A stretch of DNA of 64,000 nucleotides. It comes from Chlorobiota bacterium. Its GTDB lineage: Bacteria; Bacteroidota; Bacteroidia; Bacteroidales; VadinHA17. A program made the position numbers and the translations under genes. The notes under the pieces were generated by a model that saw nothing but the letters and a program-made list of their open reading frames with translations, ran no database searches and was not told the DNA's origin. Shown one piece after another: positions 53,997 through 62,594 of the stretch (its first letter is position 1; each line of letters starts with the position of its first letter). The stretch is from NCBI GenBank assembly GCA_013152085.1, contig JAADHC010000032.1, positions 1-64,000 of the forward strand, written 5' to 3'.

Positions 53997-54262
53997 TAAC
54001 GGACTGAGAAATCGGAATAACCCGCCACAGGCTGGTTGGCAACGGTTACCTTTTCTACCCTGCCCCAGGCCGGTCCCGATTGCATACGCTGAACAAACAG
54101 ATCAAGATTCCCGGGTGTTCCTTCCGCCTCGATATATACCGAACCGTCCGGATCGTTACGTACAAACCCTTTGATGTCGTATTTCGAAGCTTCGCGTACG
54201 GCAAAGTAGCGGAATCCGACACCCTGCACCCTTCCGTAAACCCGGAGTATTACGCATTTCAT
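53993..54262 (-). CDS. Acylphosphatase
   Basis: 89 residues from ATG 54262; a start at 54376 would add 38 residues overlapping the next gene, so it is not used. The signature 'YGRVQGVGFRYFAVREASKYDIKGFVRNDPDGSVYIEAEG' contains the catalytic Arg (GFRY) and Asn (FVRND). It hydrolyses acyl phosphates such as carbamoyl or acetyl phosphate. It is 16 bp downstream of a small hypothetical gene on the same strand and convergent with amrB. Confidence 0.93.
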   Translation of the reverse strand: MKCVILRVYGRVQGVGFRYFAVREASKYDIKGFVRNDPDGSVYIEAEGTPGNLDLFVQRMQSGPAWGRVEKVTVANQPVAGYSDFSVRY

Positions 54263-54278
54263 TCCTTCGGGCATCTGC

Positions 54279-54638
54279 CTATAATTCTTTGGGACTTTCT
54301 TTAACCGCTGCTTCTGCCCTGGGGGCAGTTTTCCCTGTTGTTTTGGCAGGTTTCTTTTTATCCGCCGTAATTTCACTCAGGTTTTGGTAAATGACGTCGA
54401 GTTCTTTGAGAAATGTTACCTGCACGTTTCCCAGCGTTTGCCGCAGGGTCATCCCCTCCGGTTTTTCCGGGTGATTGATCTTCCGGACAGTTTCATTGCG
54501 CAAAGCAACCGCATCCGTAATCTGAGCAATGACAGGTTCACGTCTGTCAGGGTGTGTTCCGATGATGGTAAAAGCATCTGAAATAAACTCCTGTATCAAC
54601 CGGTTCACTTCTTTTTTCAATATCCTTTTTGAGCTCAT
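54279..54638 (-). CDS. Hypothetical protein, charged, with disordered tail
   Basis: 119 residues, no signal peptide. The first ~90 residues are helical and mixed-charge ('ILKKEVNRLIQEFISDAFTIIGTHPDRREPVIAQITDAVALRNETVRKI', 'VTFLKELDVIYQNLSEI'). The last ~28 residues are Lys/Ala/Pro-rich and probably disordered. I do not recognise a family. It probably shares a transcript with the acylphosphatase gene 16 bp downstream. The coding potential is convincing because the sequence is well balanced. Confidence 0.6.
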   Translation of the reverse strand: MSSKRILKKEVNRLIQEFISDAFTIIGTHPDRREPVIAQITDAVALRNETVRKINHPEKPEGMTLRQTLGNVQVTFLKELDVIYQNLSEITADKKKPAKTTGKTAPRAEAAVKESPKEL

Positions 54639-54739
54639 AAAACAGGGTTTTAAATTGATTGATCAAAGATAATGACCCAGCCGGATATATAAAACAATAA
54701 AAAATCGTACCTCAGAGAAGGGTTTAACCGTTATTCCAT

Positions 54740-54747
54740 TAATTTTG
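54740..54747 (+). promoter_or_regulatory. Candidate -7 box for the mutarotase gene
   Basis: TAATTTTG is an exact TAnnTTTG, 36 bp before the ATG at 54784. A -33 TTG is not evident at the usual distance. Confidence 0.45.
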
Positions 54748-54783
54748 TCGTCAGTAAAACAAAAACCCGTAATACCAACCGAT

Positions 54784-55929
54784 ATGAAAAAACTGTTCCT
54801 GTTTGCCATTCCGATCATCATGGCAGCCTGTGTAAACCAGACACCGAAAGAAAGAAATCTGATATTGAAGTCCGGTATTGATCCGGCTGCTTTTGATACT
54901 ACCATGGACGGTAAGAAAGTCAGCCTGTATGTCCTGGCCAACAAAGCCGGGATGGAAATTGCCATTACCAATTATGGCGGCAGGATTGTTTCGGTAATGT
55001 CCCCCGACAAAGAAGGGCATTTGGCTGATATCGTACTTGGATTTGATAATATTCACGATTATGTAAATATTGATAACAATTTCGGTGCCCTGATCGGCCG
55101 GTATGCCAACCGGATTGCCAAAGGCCGTTTTGTATTGGACGGAAAAGAGTACCTGCTGGAAAAAAATAACGGGGAGAATCATCTTCACGGGGGCAGCCAC
55201 GGATTTCATACAAAGGTTTGGGATGTTGTGCAGGCATCCGACAGTATTATCGTACTGCATTATCTTTCAAAAGATATGGAAGCCGGATATCCGGGAAACC
55301 TGGATGTACATGTAACCTATACCCTTACGGAAGACAATGCCCTGCACATATCCTATGCAGCCACTACCGATAAAACGACCATAGTCAATCTTACAAACCA
55401 TTCTTATTTTAACCTGAAAGGCGCCGGTGAAGGAAACATCCTGGATCATATTTTAACCATCCATGCAAAATATTTTACCCCGGTCGGTAAAGACCTGATC
55501 CCTACGGGGGTGATCATGCCGGTAGCAGGAACACCGTTTGACTTCCGCCAGCCGGAAGTGATCGGAAAAAGGATAAATGACGATAACCCGCAACTGGTTT
55601 TCGGGCATGGATACGATCATAACTGGGTACTGAAAATCAAAGCAAGCGATTCACTCGTTTTGGCAGCCAAAGTTCTGGAGCCGGTATCAGGAAGAACGCT
55701 TGAAGTCTATACCATTGAACCCGGCCTGCAGGTTTACACCGGGAATTTCCTTGACGGCACGGTAAAGGGAAAAAAGGGAAAGGTCTATCCGTTTCGGGGA
55801 GCCATCTGCCTGGAAACACAACACTTTCCGGATTCCCCTAACAAACCGGACTTTCCTTCGGTAGTCCTGCAATCCGGGAAAGCATATCACTCTTACTGTA
55901 TCTTCAGGTTTGGGGTGGAAAAAAAATAA
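54784..55929 (+). CDS. galM: Aldose 1-epimerase (galactose mutarotase) lipoprotein
   Basis: 381 residues from ATG 54784, which gives a lipoprotein signal with Cys16 (IMAAC). A longer start at a TTG would add 13 unsuitable residues. The GalM fold is clear: 'EIAITNYGGRIVSVMSPD', 'GALIGRYANRIAKGRFVLDGKEY', 'NHLHGGSHGFHTKVWDV' (first His), 'LTNHSYFNLKGAGEGNILDHILTIHA' (catalytic His), 'GYDHNWVL' and 'CLETQHFPDSPNKPDFPSVVL' (catalytic Glu). It interconverts alpha and beta aldoses, here in the periplasm because of the lipid anchor. Consistent with the sugar-processing gene content of the region, though not in the same cluster. Confidence 0.92.
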   Translation: MKKLFLFAIPIIMAACVNQTPKERNLILKSGIDPAAFDTTMDGKKVSLYVLANKAGMEIAITNYGGRIVSVMSPDKEGHLADIVLGFDNIHDYVNIDNNFGALIGRYANRIAKGRFVLDGKEYLLEKNNGENHLHGGSHGFHTKVWDVVQASDSIIVLHYLSKDMEAGYPGNLDVHVTYTLTEDNALHISYAATTDKTTIVNLTNHSYFNLKGAGEGNILDHILTIHAKYFTPVGKDLIPTGVIMPVAGTPFDFRQPEVIGKRINDDNPQLVFGHGYDHNWVLKIKASDSLVLAAKVLEPVSGRTLEVYTIEPGLQVYTGNFLDGTVKGKKGKVYPFRGAICLETQHFPDSPNKPDFPSVVLQSGKAYHSYCIFRFGVEKK

Positions 55930-55989
55930 TCCCGGAAAGTTCATGTTCTGCCCGGCTATTGGTTAGCAGGCTCATTTCCGTAAGCAGGG

Positions 55990-56826
55990 TCAGGATATTT
56001 TCCTAAGGCGTACATATGCCTTTATCACCTCGTCAAATTCATTCTTCAGCTTCGTCAGGAGTGAATGACCGGGATCAAAGGTACAGGTTTCGACCCGGGA
56101 AACCGGAAGTATCCGGATTGAGGTTCCTGTGAGAAAGGCAGCATCAAAATCACCCAGGTCAGCGGGTTCAACCGATTTCATTCTGAGATCCACTTTTTTA
56201 TCCTTGCATATCTGAATCACATGTGACCGTGATATCCCGGGCAATACACAGGAATCAGGTGCCGTAAAAAGTATTTCACCGCGGATGAAAAAAACATTGG
56301 ACCGGCTTCCTTCGGTAATTTTCCCCTTCCGGTCTACAAGCAACGCTTCATAATGGCTGGTCTCTATCAGGCGCTTGTATATCGTGTTCCGGAGCCGGTA
56401 ATTGATCACCTTTGCCTCCGGCTGGAACCTTTCGGCATAATGCAGCAAACACTTTACACCATTACGATACATTTCTCCGGTAGGATAATGATGAACAATC
56501 CGGTATATCAGGTAATGGAAATGTTCTTTTTTTCCCCGCTCCCTGTTTATAACCACTTTCAGATTTCCTTCCGAAAGCCCGATACCCCGAACATACGCAT
56601 AAATATCCCTGCCAATGGTTTCCGGATCCGCCGGGAGTTTCATCCCACGAATATCCGCTGTTCTGTCCAGTCTTCCGGTATGATCTTCAAGAAAAAGCGG
56701 AATGCCGTCCTGTATCCGTAACACCTCGTAAATGGATTCACCTTCATAAACCCACCGCAGGTCAAACCGGTCGCAATCTTCTGTTTTTCCATTATGGAAA
56801 TAATATGGCGATATACACTCCTGCAT
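55990..56826 (-). CDS. PLP-dependent aminotransferase class IV
   Basis: 278 residues. 'RWVYEGESIYEVLRI' and 'PLFLEDHTGRLDRTA' match the class IV fold start. The Schiff-base lysine is in 'EAKVINYRLRNTIYKRL' and the cofactor-binding 'ITEGSRSNVFFI' follows, as in branched-chain aminotransferase, D-amino-acid aminotransferase or aminodeoxychorismate lyase. The C-terminal 'FLTGTSIRILPVSRVE' is typical. I cannot separate the possibilities; no pabB or ilv genes are nearby. It is divergent from the exonuclease gene and convergent with galM. Confidence 0.85.
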   Translation of the reverse strand: MQECISPYYFHNGKTEDCDRFDLRWVYEGESIYEVLRIQDGIPLFLEDHTGRLDRTADIRGMKLPADPETIGRDIYAYVRGIGLSEGNLKVVINRERGKKEHFHYLIYRIVHHYPTGEMYRNGVKCLLHYAERFQPEAKVINYRLRNTIYKRLIETSHYEALLVDRKGKITEGSRSNVFFIRGEILFTAPDSCVLPGISRSHVIQICKDKKVDLRMKSVEPADLGDFDAAFLTGTSIRILPVSRVETCTFDPGHSLLTKLKNEFDEVIKAYVRLRKIS

Positions 56827-56840
56827 AAATCATTTTGCTC

Positions 56841-56848
56841 CAAAAATA
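56841..56848 (-). promoter_or_regulatory. Candidate -7 box for the aminotransferase gene
   Basis: On the minus strand TATTTTTG, an exact TAnnTTTG, 14 bp upstream of the ATG at 56826. No good -33 match. Confidence 0.35.
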
Positions 56849-56903
56849 GCTTTTTTGCGGAGGAAGTCCGGTGAAGTTTATCTCTTTTTTACTTTTGCAG
56901 TGG

Positions 56904-58271
56904 ATGTATGCTGTTATCGATATAGAAACCACGGGAGGAAGCCCCGAACGGGAAAAAATCACAGAGATCGCGCTCTATCTGACGGATGGGACGCAAGTGG
57001 TAAACGAATGGTCCACCCTGGTGAACCCCGAAAAGCGTATCTCTTCCCGCATTACCCAACTTACAGGGATTACAAACGAGATGGTAGAAGGGGCCCCCTG
57101 TTTTTATGAAATTGCGAAAGAACTGATCGGGTTGACCGACAAAGCAACCTTTGTGGCCCATAATGCATGGTTTGATTATAATTTTATCCGCAGTGAATTC
57201 CGGCAACTGGGATATACATACAAACGGGATGTGTTGTGTACATTACAGCTCAGCCGCAAGCTGATCCCAGGGTTGTGCTCTTACAGTCTCGGTAATCTTT
57301 GTGACGAACTCGGAATACCCATCCGGAACCGGCATCGTGCCGCCGGGGATGCACTGGCTACGGTATTACTGTTTCATCATCTCCGCCAGCTCGACTACCT
57401 GCAGCACGGTAAGGTTCTCCTGACAAAAATACCCGCACTCGCAAAGCTTCATCCCGATCTTGACACTGAAAAAATAAAATCACTGCCCGAAGACCCGGGC
57501 GTCTATTATTTTTATGACAAAACCGGAACAATCATCTACATCGGGAAAAGTAAAAATCTGCACCAGCGTGTAATGACCCACTTTGGGAACGGCCATAGCG
57601 GTAAGGCTCTCCGCATGCGCGAACAGGTTGCCGATATCGGCTTTGAACTCACAGGAAGTGAACTGATCGCACTGCTTCTGGAATCTGCGGAAATCAAGAA
57701 ACATATGCCTGTGTATAACCGTTCACAGCGGCGTAACAGCTCCGGGTACGGTATTTTCCGGTATTTTGATGAGCATGGATACCTGCGGTTTTCCCTCGGG
57801 AGGAATGAGCAGGATGATATTCCCCTGCTCAGTTTTACTTCAAAAGATGCCGCTTCCGGAAAGCTCGGTGCATTGCTGGAAAAATATCACCTCTGCCAAA
57901 AACTCTGCGGATTATATGACAGCAATGGTCCCTGTTTTCAACACCAGATCGGCATCTGCAGCGGCGCCTGTGTGGGTAAAGAGACCCCTACAGCATATAA
58001 CCTGCGGGCAACCAAAGCCCTTCGGGAGTTTGAACTTGACCAGGAGAATTTTTTTATTCTCGACCGGGGACGTGAACCGGGAGAACTTTCGGTTGTAAAA
58101 GTGGAACACGGCCACCTTGTGGGATATGGGTACATCCCTGAAGACGAACAGGGTTTCGGTACGGATCTTCTCCACGACTGTATCCGACCCCTCCCTTACA
58201 ACCGGGAGATGCGGTCAATACTCAAAACATGGTTACGTAATAATACGAGGACGAAGATCATAACGTTTTGA
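56904..58271 (+). CDS. DEDDh exonuclease fused to GIY-YIG (UvrC-like) nuclease domain
   Basis: 455 residues from ATG 56904 (a GTG 11 codons earlier is less likely). The N-terminal ~170 residues form a DnaQ-type exonuclease: 'YAVIDIETTGGSPEREKITEIAL' (ExoI, DxE), 'FVAHNAWFDYNFIRSEF' (ExoII) and 'HRAAGDALATVLLF' (ExoIII, H-x4-D). Residues ~200-280 are a GIY-YIG domain: 'DPGVYYFYDKTGTIIYIGKSKNLHQRVMTHF' and 'ESAEIKKHMPVYNRSQ'. This pairing, found in Bacteroidota and Actinobacteria, resembles the UvrC N-half/Cho arrangement and suggests DNA repair. Its precise function is unproven. Confidence 0.93.
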   Translation: MYAVIDIETTGGSPEREKITEIALYLTDGTQVVNEWSTLVNPEKRISSRITQLTGITNEMVEGAPCFYEIAKELIGLTDKATFVAHNAWFDYNFIRSEFRQLGYTYKRDVLCTLQLSRKLIPGLCSYSLGNLCDELGIPIRNRHRAAGDALATVLLFHHLRQLDYLQHGKVLLTKIPALAKLHPDLDTEKIKSLPEDPGVYYFYDKTGTIIYIGKSKNLHQRVMTHFGNGHSGKALRMREQVADIGFELTGSELIALLLESAEIKKHMPVYNRSQRRNSSGYGIFRYFDEHGYLRFSLGRNEQDDIPLLSFTSKDAASGKLGALLEKYHLCQKLCGLYDSNGPCFQHQIGICSGACVGKETPTAYNLRATKALREFELDQENFFILDRGREPGELSVVKVEHGHLVGYGYIPEDEQGFGTDLLHDCIRPLPYNREMRSILKTWLRNNTRTKIITF

Positions 58272-58542
58272 AAATACCAACCCCGAAGTACTATTTTGTC
58301 ATGATAACAATGTTTTGTTGCAGGTTTGATAAAATTGCTTCTCCGCTTTCATCATAGCTCAGGATAGTAAACCCGGCATAGACTAAAGAAAACCGGAAAT
58401 CCGCTTGAGAATCCGGGCAGGATAAACGGAAATCTTAAAAGGAAACGGTTTGGGAAAGGCTCATGTAATCCGGGAAATAGACAGATAATGATTAACTTTA
58501 CTCCGTATATTACCAGGATGGCTACTATATTAAAATCAAAAT

Positions 58543-59859
58543 ATGCCAAAAAGAAATATTCTGTCTCCATTTCAGAAATTCGTTAAGATTGAAAGCTTCA
58601 GCGGAATTTTATTATTGATGGCAACAATTATTGCTCTGATCTGGGCAAATTCACCCTTCGGAGATAGTTACCAATCACTTTGGCAATATAAAATCGGATT
58701 TTCAACACAGGATTTTGAATTAAACAAATCATTGATATTCTGGATTAACGATGGTTTAATGGCTGTTTTCTTTTTCCTGATTGGATTAGAAATTAAAAGA
58801 GAATTCTTAATTGGAGAATTGAATTCCGTAAAAAAAATAGCATTCCCGCTTTTTGGAGCATTGGGTGGAATGGTAGTTCCCGTTTTGTTATTTTTAGTAC
58901 TAAACCGGAATCCTGAAACAATTATAGGTTGGGGAATACCGATGGCTACGGATATTGCTTTTTCTTTAGCAGTTTTAAAACTTTTAGGCGACAGGGTTCC
59001 TTTAAGTCTTAAAATATTTTTAACTGCTTTTGCAATTGTAGATGATATAGGCGCCGTGTTAGTCATTGCCATATTTTACGGGGGAAATATTAATATCGGT
59101 TTGTTGATTGCCGCATTAATACTGTTAGGAACATTATTCATGTTATCCTTTAAAGGTTATTATTCTAAATTCCTGAATATTATTGTTGGAGTAATTATCT
59201 GGATACTATTCCTGAAATCCGGTATTCATCCGACACTTGCAGGAATTTTATTAGCTTTTTCAGTTCCTGTCAGGCAAAAAATCAACACACCTGCATTCAT
59301 AGACAACTTAATGAACATAACGAACAATATTAAACAAGCTTCAATAACAAAAAAACCAATTCTAACCAAGGAACAAATTGTTCAGATTGATGATCTGGAA
59401 GACTGGACTCATAAATATCAATCTCCTCTTCAGCATTTAGAACACAAATTACACAATTGGGTAGCTTATTTTATTATTCCTGTTTTTGCATTGGCTAATG
59501 CAGGCGTAATTATTAATAGTAATATTGATTTAGACACAACACTGATAAGGAATATAATTATTTGTTTAGTCATAGGGAATAGTATTGGTATGTCATCTAT
59601 TGTACTATTTGCAAAAAAAATAAAGTTGATTGAAGTTCCGGAAGATATCAGTAACCGGCAAATTACAGGTGTTTCGTTTTTAGCCGGAATCGGATTTACC
59701 ATGGCGATTTTTATTGCGAGCCTGGCTTTTGAGAATAGTCCGGCTTACATTGATTCTGCCAAAATCGGAATACTTATCGGTTCTTTGATTTCCGCAATAT
59801 TTGGGTTTATTGTTTTAAGACTGAAAACAAATAAAAAAAGTAACCCGTACAGTCTGTGA
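58543..59859 (+). CDS. nhaA: Na+/H+ antiporter NhaA
   Basis: 438 residues, about 11-12 transmembrane helices. Family hallmarks: 'FFLIGLEIKREFLIGEL', 'PMATDIAFSLAVLKLLGDRVP' (Asp corresponding to D133), 'FLTAFAIVDDIGAVLVIAIFY' (the D163-D164 pair needed for cation exchange) and 'GIHPTLAGILLAFSVPVR'. It exports Na+ or Li+ in exchange for protons. Codon use is visibly AT-richer than in the genes up to 58.2 kb. A 271-bp leader lies upstream, longer than for most genes here. Confidence 0.96.
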   Translation: MPKRNILSPFQKFVKIESFSGILLLMATIIALIWANSPFGDSYQSLWQYKIGFSTQDFELNKSLIFWINDGLMAVFFFLIGLEIKREFLIGELNSVKKIAFPLFGALGGMVVPVLLFLVLNRNPETIIGWGIPMATDIAFSLAVLKLLGDRVPLSLKIFLTAFAIVDDIGAVLVIAIFYGGNINIGLLIAALILLGTLFMLSFKGYYSKFLNIIVGVIIWILFLKSGIHPTLAGILLAFSVPVRQKINTPAFIDNLMNITNNIKQASITKKPILTKEQIVQIDDLEDWTHKYQSPLQHLEHKLHNWVAYFIIPVFALANAGVIINSNIDLDTTLIRNIIICLVIGNSIGMSSIVLFAKKIKLIEVPEDISNRQITGVSFLAGIGFTMAIFIASLAFENSPAYIDSAKIGILIGSLISAIFGFIVLRLKTNKKSNPYSL

Positions 59860-59867
59860 TTAAAACC

Positions 59868-59921
59868 ATGAAGAAAAAGATTTTATTAGTATTACTGTTG
59901 ATAGTCACAGTTCGCATATGA
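59868..59921 (+). pseudogene. Signal-peptide-only remnant after nhaA
   Basis: An ATG opens 17 codons (MKKKILLVLLLIVTVRI) followed by TGA. The peptide is the start of a typical secretion signal with no mature part. It could be the trace of a deleted secreted-protein gene, or an expressed small hydrophobic peptide. The signal-like pattern is striking for its length but could be chance. Confidence 0.4.
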
Positions 59922-59944
59922 AAAATTTTCATTTTTACATTAAA

Positions 59945-60139
59945 TTATTCGTTAAAAATAAATACTTCTTCAATTTTCAGATTGAAAGTCCGGGAAATAT
60001 CATAAGCCAGTTTTAATGAAGGATTGTATTTCCCTTTTTCGAGAAAAACAATCGTTTCTCTTCTGACACCAACTTTTTTTGCCAAATCCAATTGCGTTAG
60101 ATTGTCCCTGGCCCGGAGCTCTTTAATTCGTGTTTTCAT
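59945..60139 (-). CDS. Small XRE-family helix-turn-helix regulator
   Basis: 64 residues from ATG 60139 (67 from 60148). It is almost entirely an HTH: '[61 protein letters not shown]', with the recognition helix near 24-35. This is the YozG/XRE-like type of about 65-70 residues that accompanies small membrane proteins. It is encoded just downstream of the two membrane-protein genes on the same strand and probably regulates their transcription. Confidence 0.93.
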   Translation of the reverse strand: MKTRIKELRARDNLTQLDLAKKVGVRRETIVFLEKGKYNPSLKLAYDISRTFNLKIEEVFIFNE

Positions 60140-60153
60140 TAATACCATTTTTA

Positions 60154-60567
60154 TTATTCATTGAACTTTTGCTTAATAACATATTTTGTAACAGCAAAAA
60201 TCAAGGCGGAAAGTAATATCCCGCCCCCGAGCATGGTTTCAGTATCGGGGAATTTATCTTTCAGAATAAAAATGAACAGCCACATATACATTGAGACCAA
60301 AAAAGCATAATAACCCGATTTGTATTTTATTTTCATACTTAATTCATCATCGGGCGGAAGTCCTTCTTTTTTTTCTTTATCCTTTTTAAGGGCTGATATG
60401 AATGCTATTATCCCTATAACAACAATAAGAATAAAGATAAACAGGTCAATACCTTTTAATAAACCGGTTCCTTTTTCGAGGGCTATAAACCCCCAGATAA
60501 CTGCAATGATCATAACTGCCGTGATCATAATAGAAGCTATCAGTAATGTTTTTCTGTTTTTTTTCAT
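60154..60567 (-). CDS. Small membrane protein (DUF2178-like)
   Basis: 137 residues from ATG 60567 (a GTG one codon upstream is less likely). Four predicted helices: about 7-28 and 40-58, then two after the charged loop '[25 protein letters not shown]'. The 'DELS-x-x-I' element followed by two helices resembles DUF2178-type proteins, usually found beside small XRE regulators. It lies 14 bp upstream of the XRE gene start and 36 bp downstream of a related membrane protein gene. Function unknown; the family label is tentative. Confidence 0.7.
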   Translation of the reverse strand: MKKNRKTLLIASIMITAVMIIAVIWGFIALEKGTGLLKGIDLFIFILIVVIGIIAFISALKKDKEKKEGLPPDDELSMKIKYKSGYYAFLVSMYMWLFIFILKDKFPDTETMLGGGILLSALIFAVTKYVIKQKFNE

Positions 60568-60606
60568 CACTTTTTCATTTATCGTATTTCTATTAGAGTT
60601 TTTATA

Positions 60607-60903
60607 TTAATCCTTATGCAAACCGATTATCTTTAAAAATAACCAGATTACAGAGAATATAACCGCCATGCCGATGATACCGTACCCTATGATCTGACCG
60701 GATTCAAAATTTACCTTATCACTTAAATAACTAATGAGTATCCACAGATAAAGAGTTATATAAAACGATAAGGATGACGCTTTTTGTAAAATCAGCCTTG
60801 ATAACTCATCACTTGCCGATTCACCTTTTCTGATGCTTATAAAACGCCTGATTAAAACGAACAAACCCAAAACACCAATCAATAGCAAAATAATTTTTTC
60901 CAT
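60607..60903 (-). CDS. Small membrane protein related to the one at 60154-60567
   Basis: 98 residues, three hydrophobic segments (4-18, 46-60, 71-92). The sequence 'GESASDELSRLILQKASSLSFYITLYLWILISYLSDKVN' lines up with '[35 protein letters not shown]' of the next gene (DELS, then a similar helix and a DK pair), so the two are probably paralogs with different N-termini. It is the first gene of the three-gene unit ending with the XRE regulator. Function unknown. Confidence 0.7.
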   Translation of the reverse strand: MEKIILLLIGVLGLFVLIRRFISIRKGESASDELSRLILQKASSLSFYITLYLWILISYLSDKVNFESGQIIGYGIIGMAVIFSVIWLFLKIIGLHKD

Positions 60904-60970
60904 AATAAAATATTTTGATGTTAATTTTATCTAACACAAAGATAGAAATAAATAACATTATAATCCAAAT

Positions 60971-62254
60971 TTATTTTAACTTTTTTTCAATTAATCCCTC
61001 CATTAGTTCAACGGCAAGCGTTGGTGCGTCATATTTGGCAAAGTTGGTTTGTAATTCTTTCGCCTTTTGCTTGTACGATGGAACTGACAAAATCTTCATC
61101 ACGGCTTTTCTGATATCTGCCGGGGTGGGTTTTTGTTTTCTGAGATTAATTCCTGCCCCTGAGTTTTCCAACCGGGCGGCTACTTCCATTTTATCTTCAG
61201 TAGCACCGGCTATAACAACCGGGATTCCATGGGCTAATGCATTCTGAGTACCTCCAAATCCGCCGTTTGAAATCATTATATCAACATGAGGTAAAAGATT
61301 CCCAAATGGGATATAAGGTGCAGTATGAGTGTTTTCAGGCAGGTTTCTGATTTCTACATCTTTAATGGGAACGGCAATTACAATCATTTTCTCTTCTTTC
61401 AGCGCTTCGATTGCAGGATAAATGAGATCGTCAATTTTTTTTGCAATGGTTCCCTGGCTAATCAGCACAACGGGTATATCTTTTTCAATTTCCGGCCACC
61501 ATTCGGGCTTTTTGTAATGATTATCCGGAGGAATTATGACAGGTCCTATAAAATGGAAATTGGCAGGAAAATCATCATGGTAATATTCAAAATCAGGTAC
61601 GGAGGTATGTAAAACAAGATCCGGCATTACATAATCTGTGATGGAAAAACTCTTTTCACAGGGAGGCAAACCCACTTTCTTACGTATCTTATTTACATAG
61701 ATTTGCACATCATTGAATAATACCTTTTCAAAAACCGTATTTAACAGATTATTTCTCAGTTTTGAAAAGAATGATTTCCCTGGTAATAATCCGAGTCCGA
61801 ACGGAGCGATGTTTTTACCGGGCAGGCTCAACGGCAAAACTGACAAATGTACATCAGGGGGACCACCCATCTCTTTCATCCAACTGCCGGCAATCATAAA
61901 AGTATCACCAACAATTAAATCTGCCGGGAAATGCTTCAATACATTTTCCAGCAAATTTAATATATCCGGGACCTGATCATACTTAATGTGTTTTAAATAA
62001 TACCTGATCTGTAAAAGACCTTTTTTCTTTTTCAGCTCCGGATAGATTTCGTAAACTTCCTTGTCACGATCACTACGGTCCCATTTTTGGGGAAGCGGAT
62101 AAAAGGCGGCTCCGGCATTTTCAACCCGGTCTTTAAAAATCCTTCCCGTTACACAACCTACCTTATGACCTTTTTCGACAAGTTTGGTAATGACAGGAAC
62201 GAACGGATTAAAATGTCCTTCAACGGGTAAGGCAAGTATGATTATTTTATGCAT
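60971..62254 (-). CDS. MGT-type (GT1) glycosyltransferase
   Basis: 427 residues, GT-B fold. N-terminal 'IIILALPVEGHFNPFVPVITKLVEKGHKVGCVTGRIF' is the usual start of macrolide/UDP-glycosyltransferase-like enzymes. The C-terminal donor-binding region has 'IPVVLISQGTIAKK' and 'PYIPFGNLLPHVDIMISNGGFGGTQNALAHGIPVVIAGATEDKMEVAARLENSGAG', the PSPG-like motif with the H-x-G replaced by 'SNGGFGG'. It should transfer an activated sugar to a small acceptor. The acceptor is unknown. It is in the AT-rich block and transcribed away from the partial gene at the right edge. Confidence 0.9.
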   Translation of the reverse strand: MHKIIILALPVEGHFNPFVPVITKLVEKGHKVGCVTGRIFKDRVENAGAAFYPLPQKWDRSDRDKEVYEIYPELKKKKGLLQIRYYLKHIKYDQVPDILNLLENVLKHFPADLIVGDTFMIAGSWMKEMGGPPDVHLSVLPLSLPGKNIAPFGLGLLPGKSFFSKLRNNLLNTVFEKVLFNDVQIYVNKIRKKVGLPPCEKSFSITDYVMPDLVLHTSVPDFEYYHDDFPANFHFIGPVIIPPDNHYKKPEWWPEIEKDIPVVLISQGTIAKKIDDLIYPAIEALKEEKMIVIAVPIKDVEIRNLPENTHTAPYIPFGNLLPHVDIMISNGGFGGTQNALAHGIPVVIAGATEDKMEVAARLENSGAGINLRKQKPTPADIRKAVMKILSVPSYKQKAKELQTNFAKYDAPTLAVELMEGLIEKKLK

Positions 62255-62594
62255 GGTGTCAGGATTAATAATGTCGCCTAAAATATTATTCTACTACCAA
62301 TATCAGCATATAAAATAAATGTAAACATTTTATCCAGATATCTGAAAAAACATGCTTGCAGTATAATATGAAATATTTTTAATAGAAACGAATTTAATAT
62401 ACGAAGATCTCCTGTTTCATCTTAGTTACGGTAACGTCTGTCTTTTATTTCAAAGAACTATTTCTTATCTTGTACCATGTATGGACATCAGGGGTATACT
62501 TCCCGGTGTATTACATATTATAAGAAATACGATCTTTTTTGTAATGGGATTAAACCTTTTCACCAAATCATAATATGACATATAACTACTTGAA
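62255..62594. other. 340-bp AT-rich divergent intergenic region
   Basis: Between the glycosyltransferase (minus) and the secreted TIM-barrel protein (plus). Many TTAT/ATAA tracts but no exact TAnnTTTG box, no tRNA and no long inverted repeat were found. Confidence 0.3.

Noticed and set aside
54263-54376. N-terminal extension of acylphosphatase
   Set aside because: Overlaps the upstream gene's 3' end and is Lys/Pro-rich noise; the acylphosphatase fold begins at 54262.
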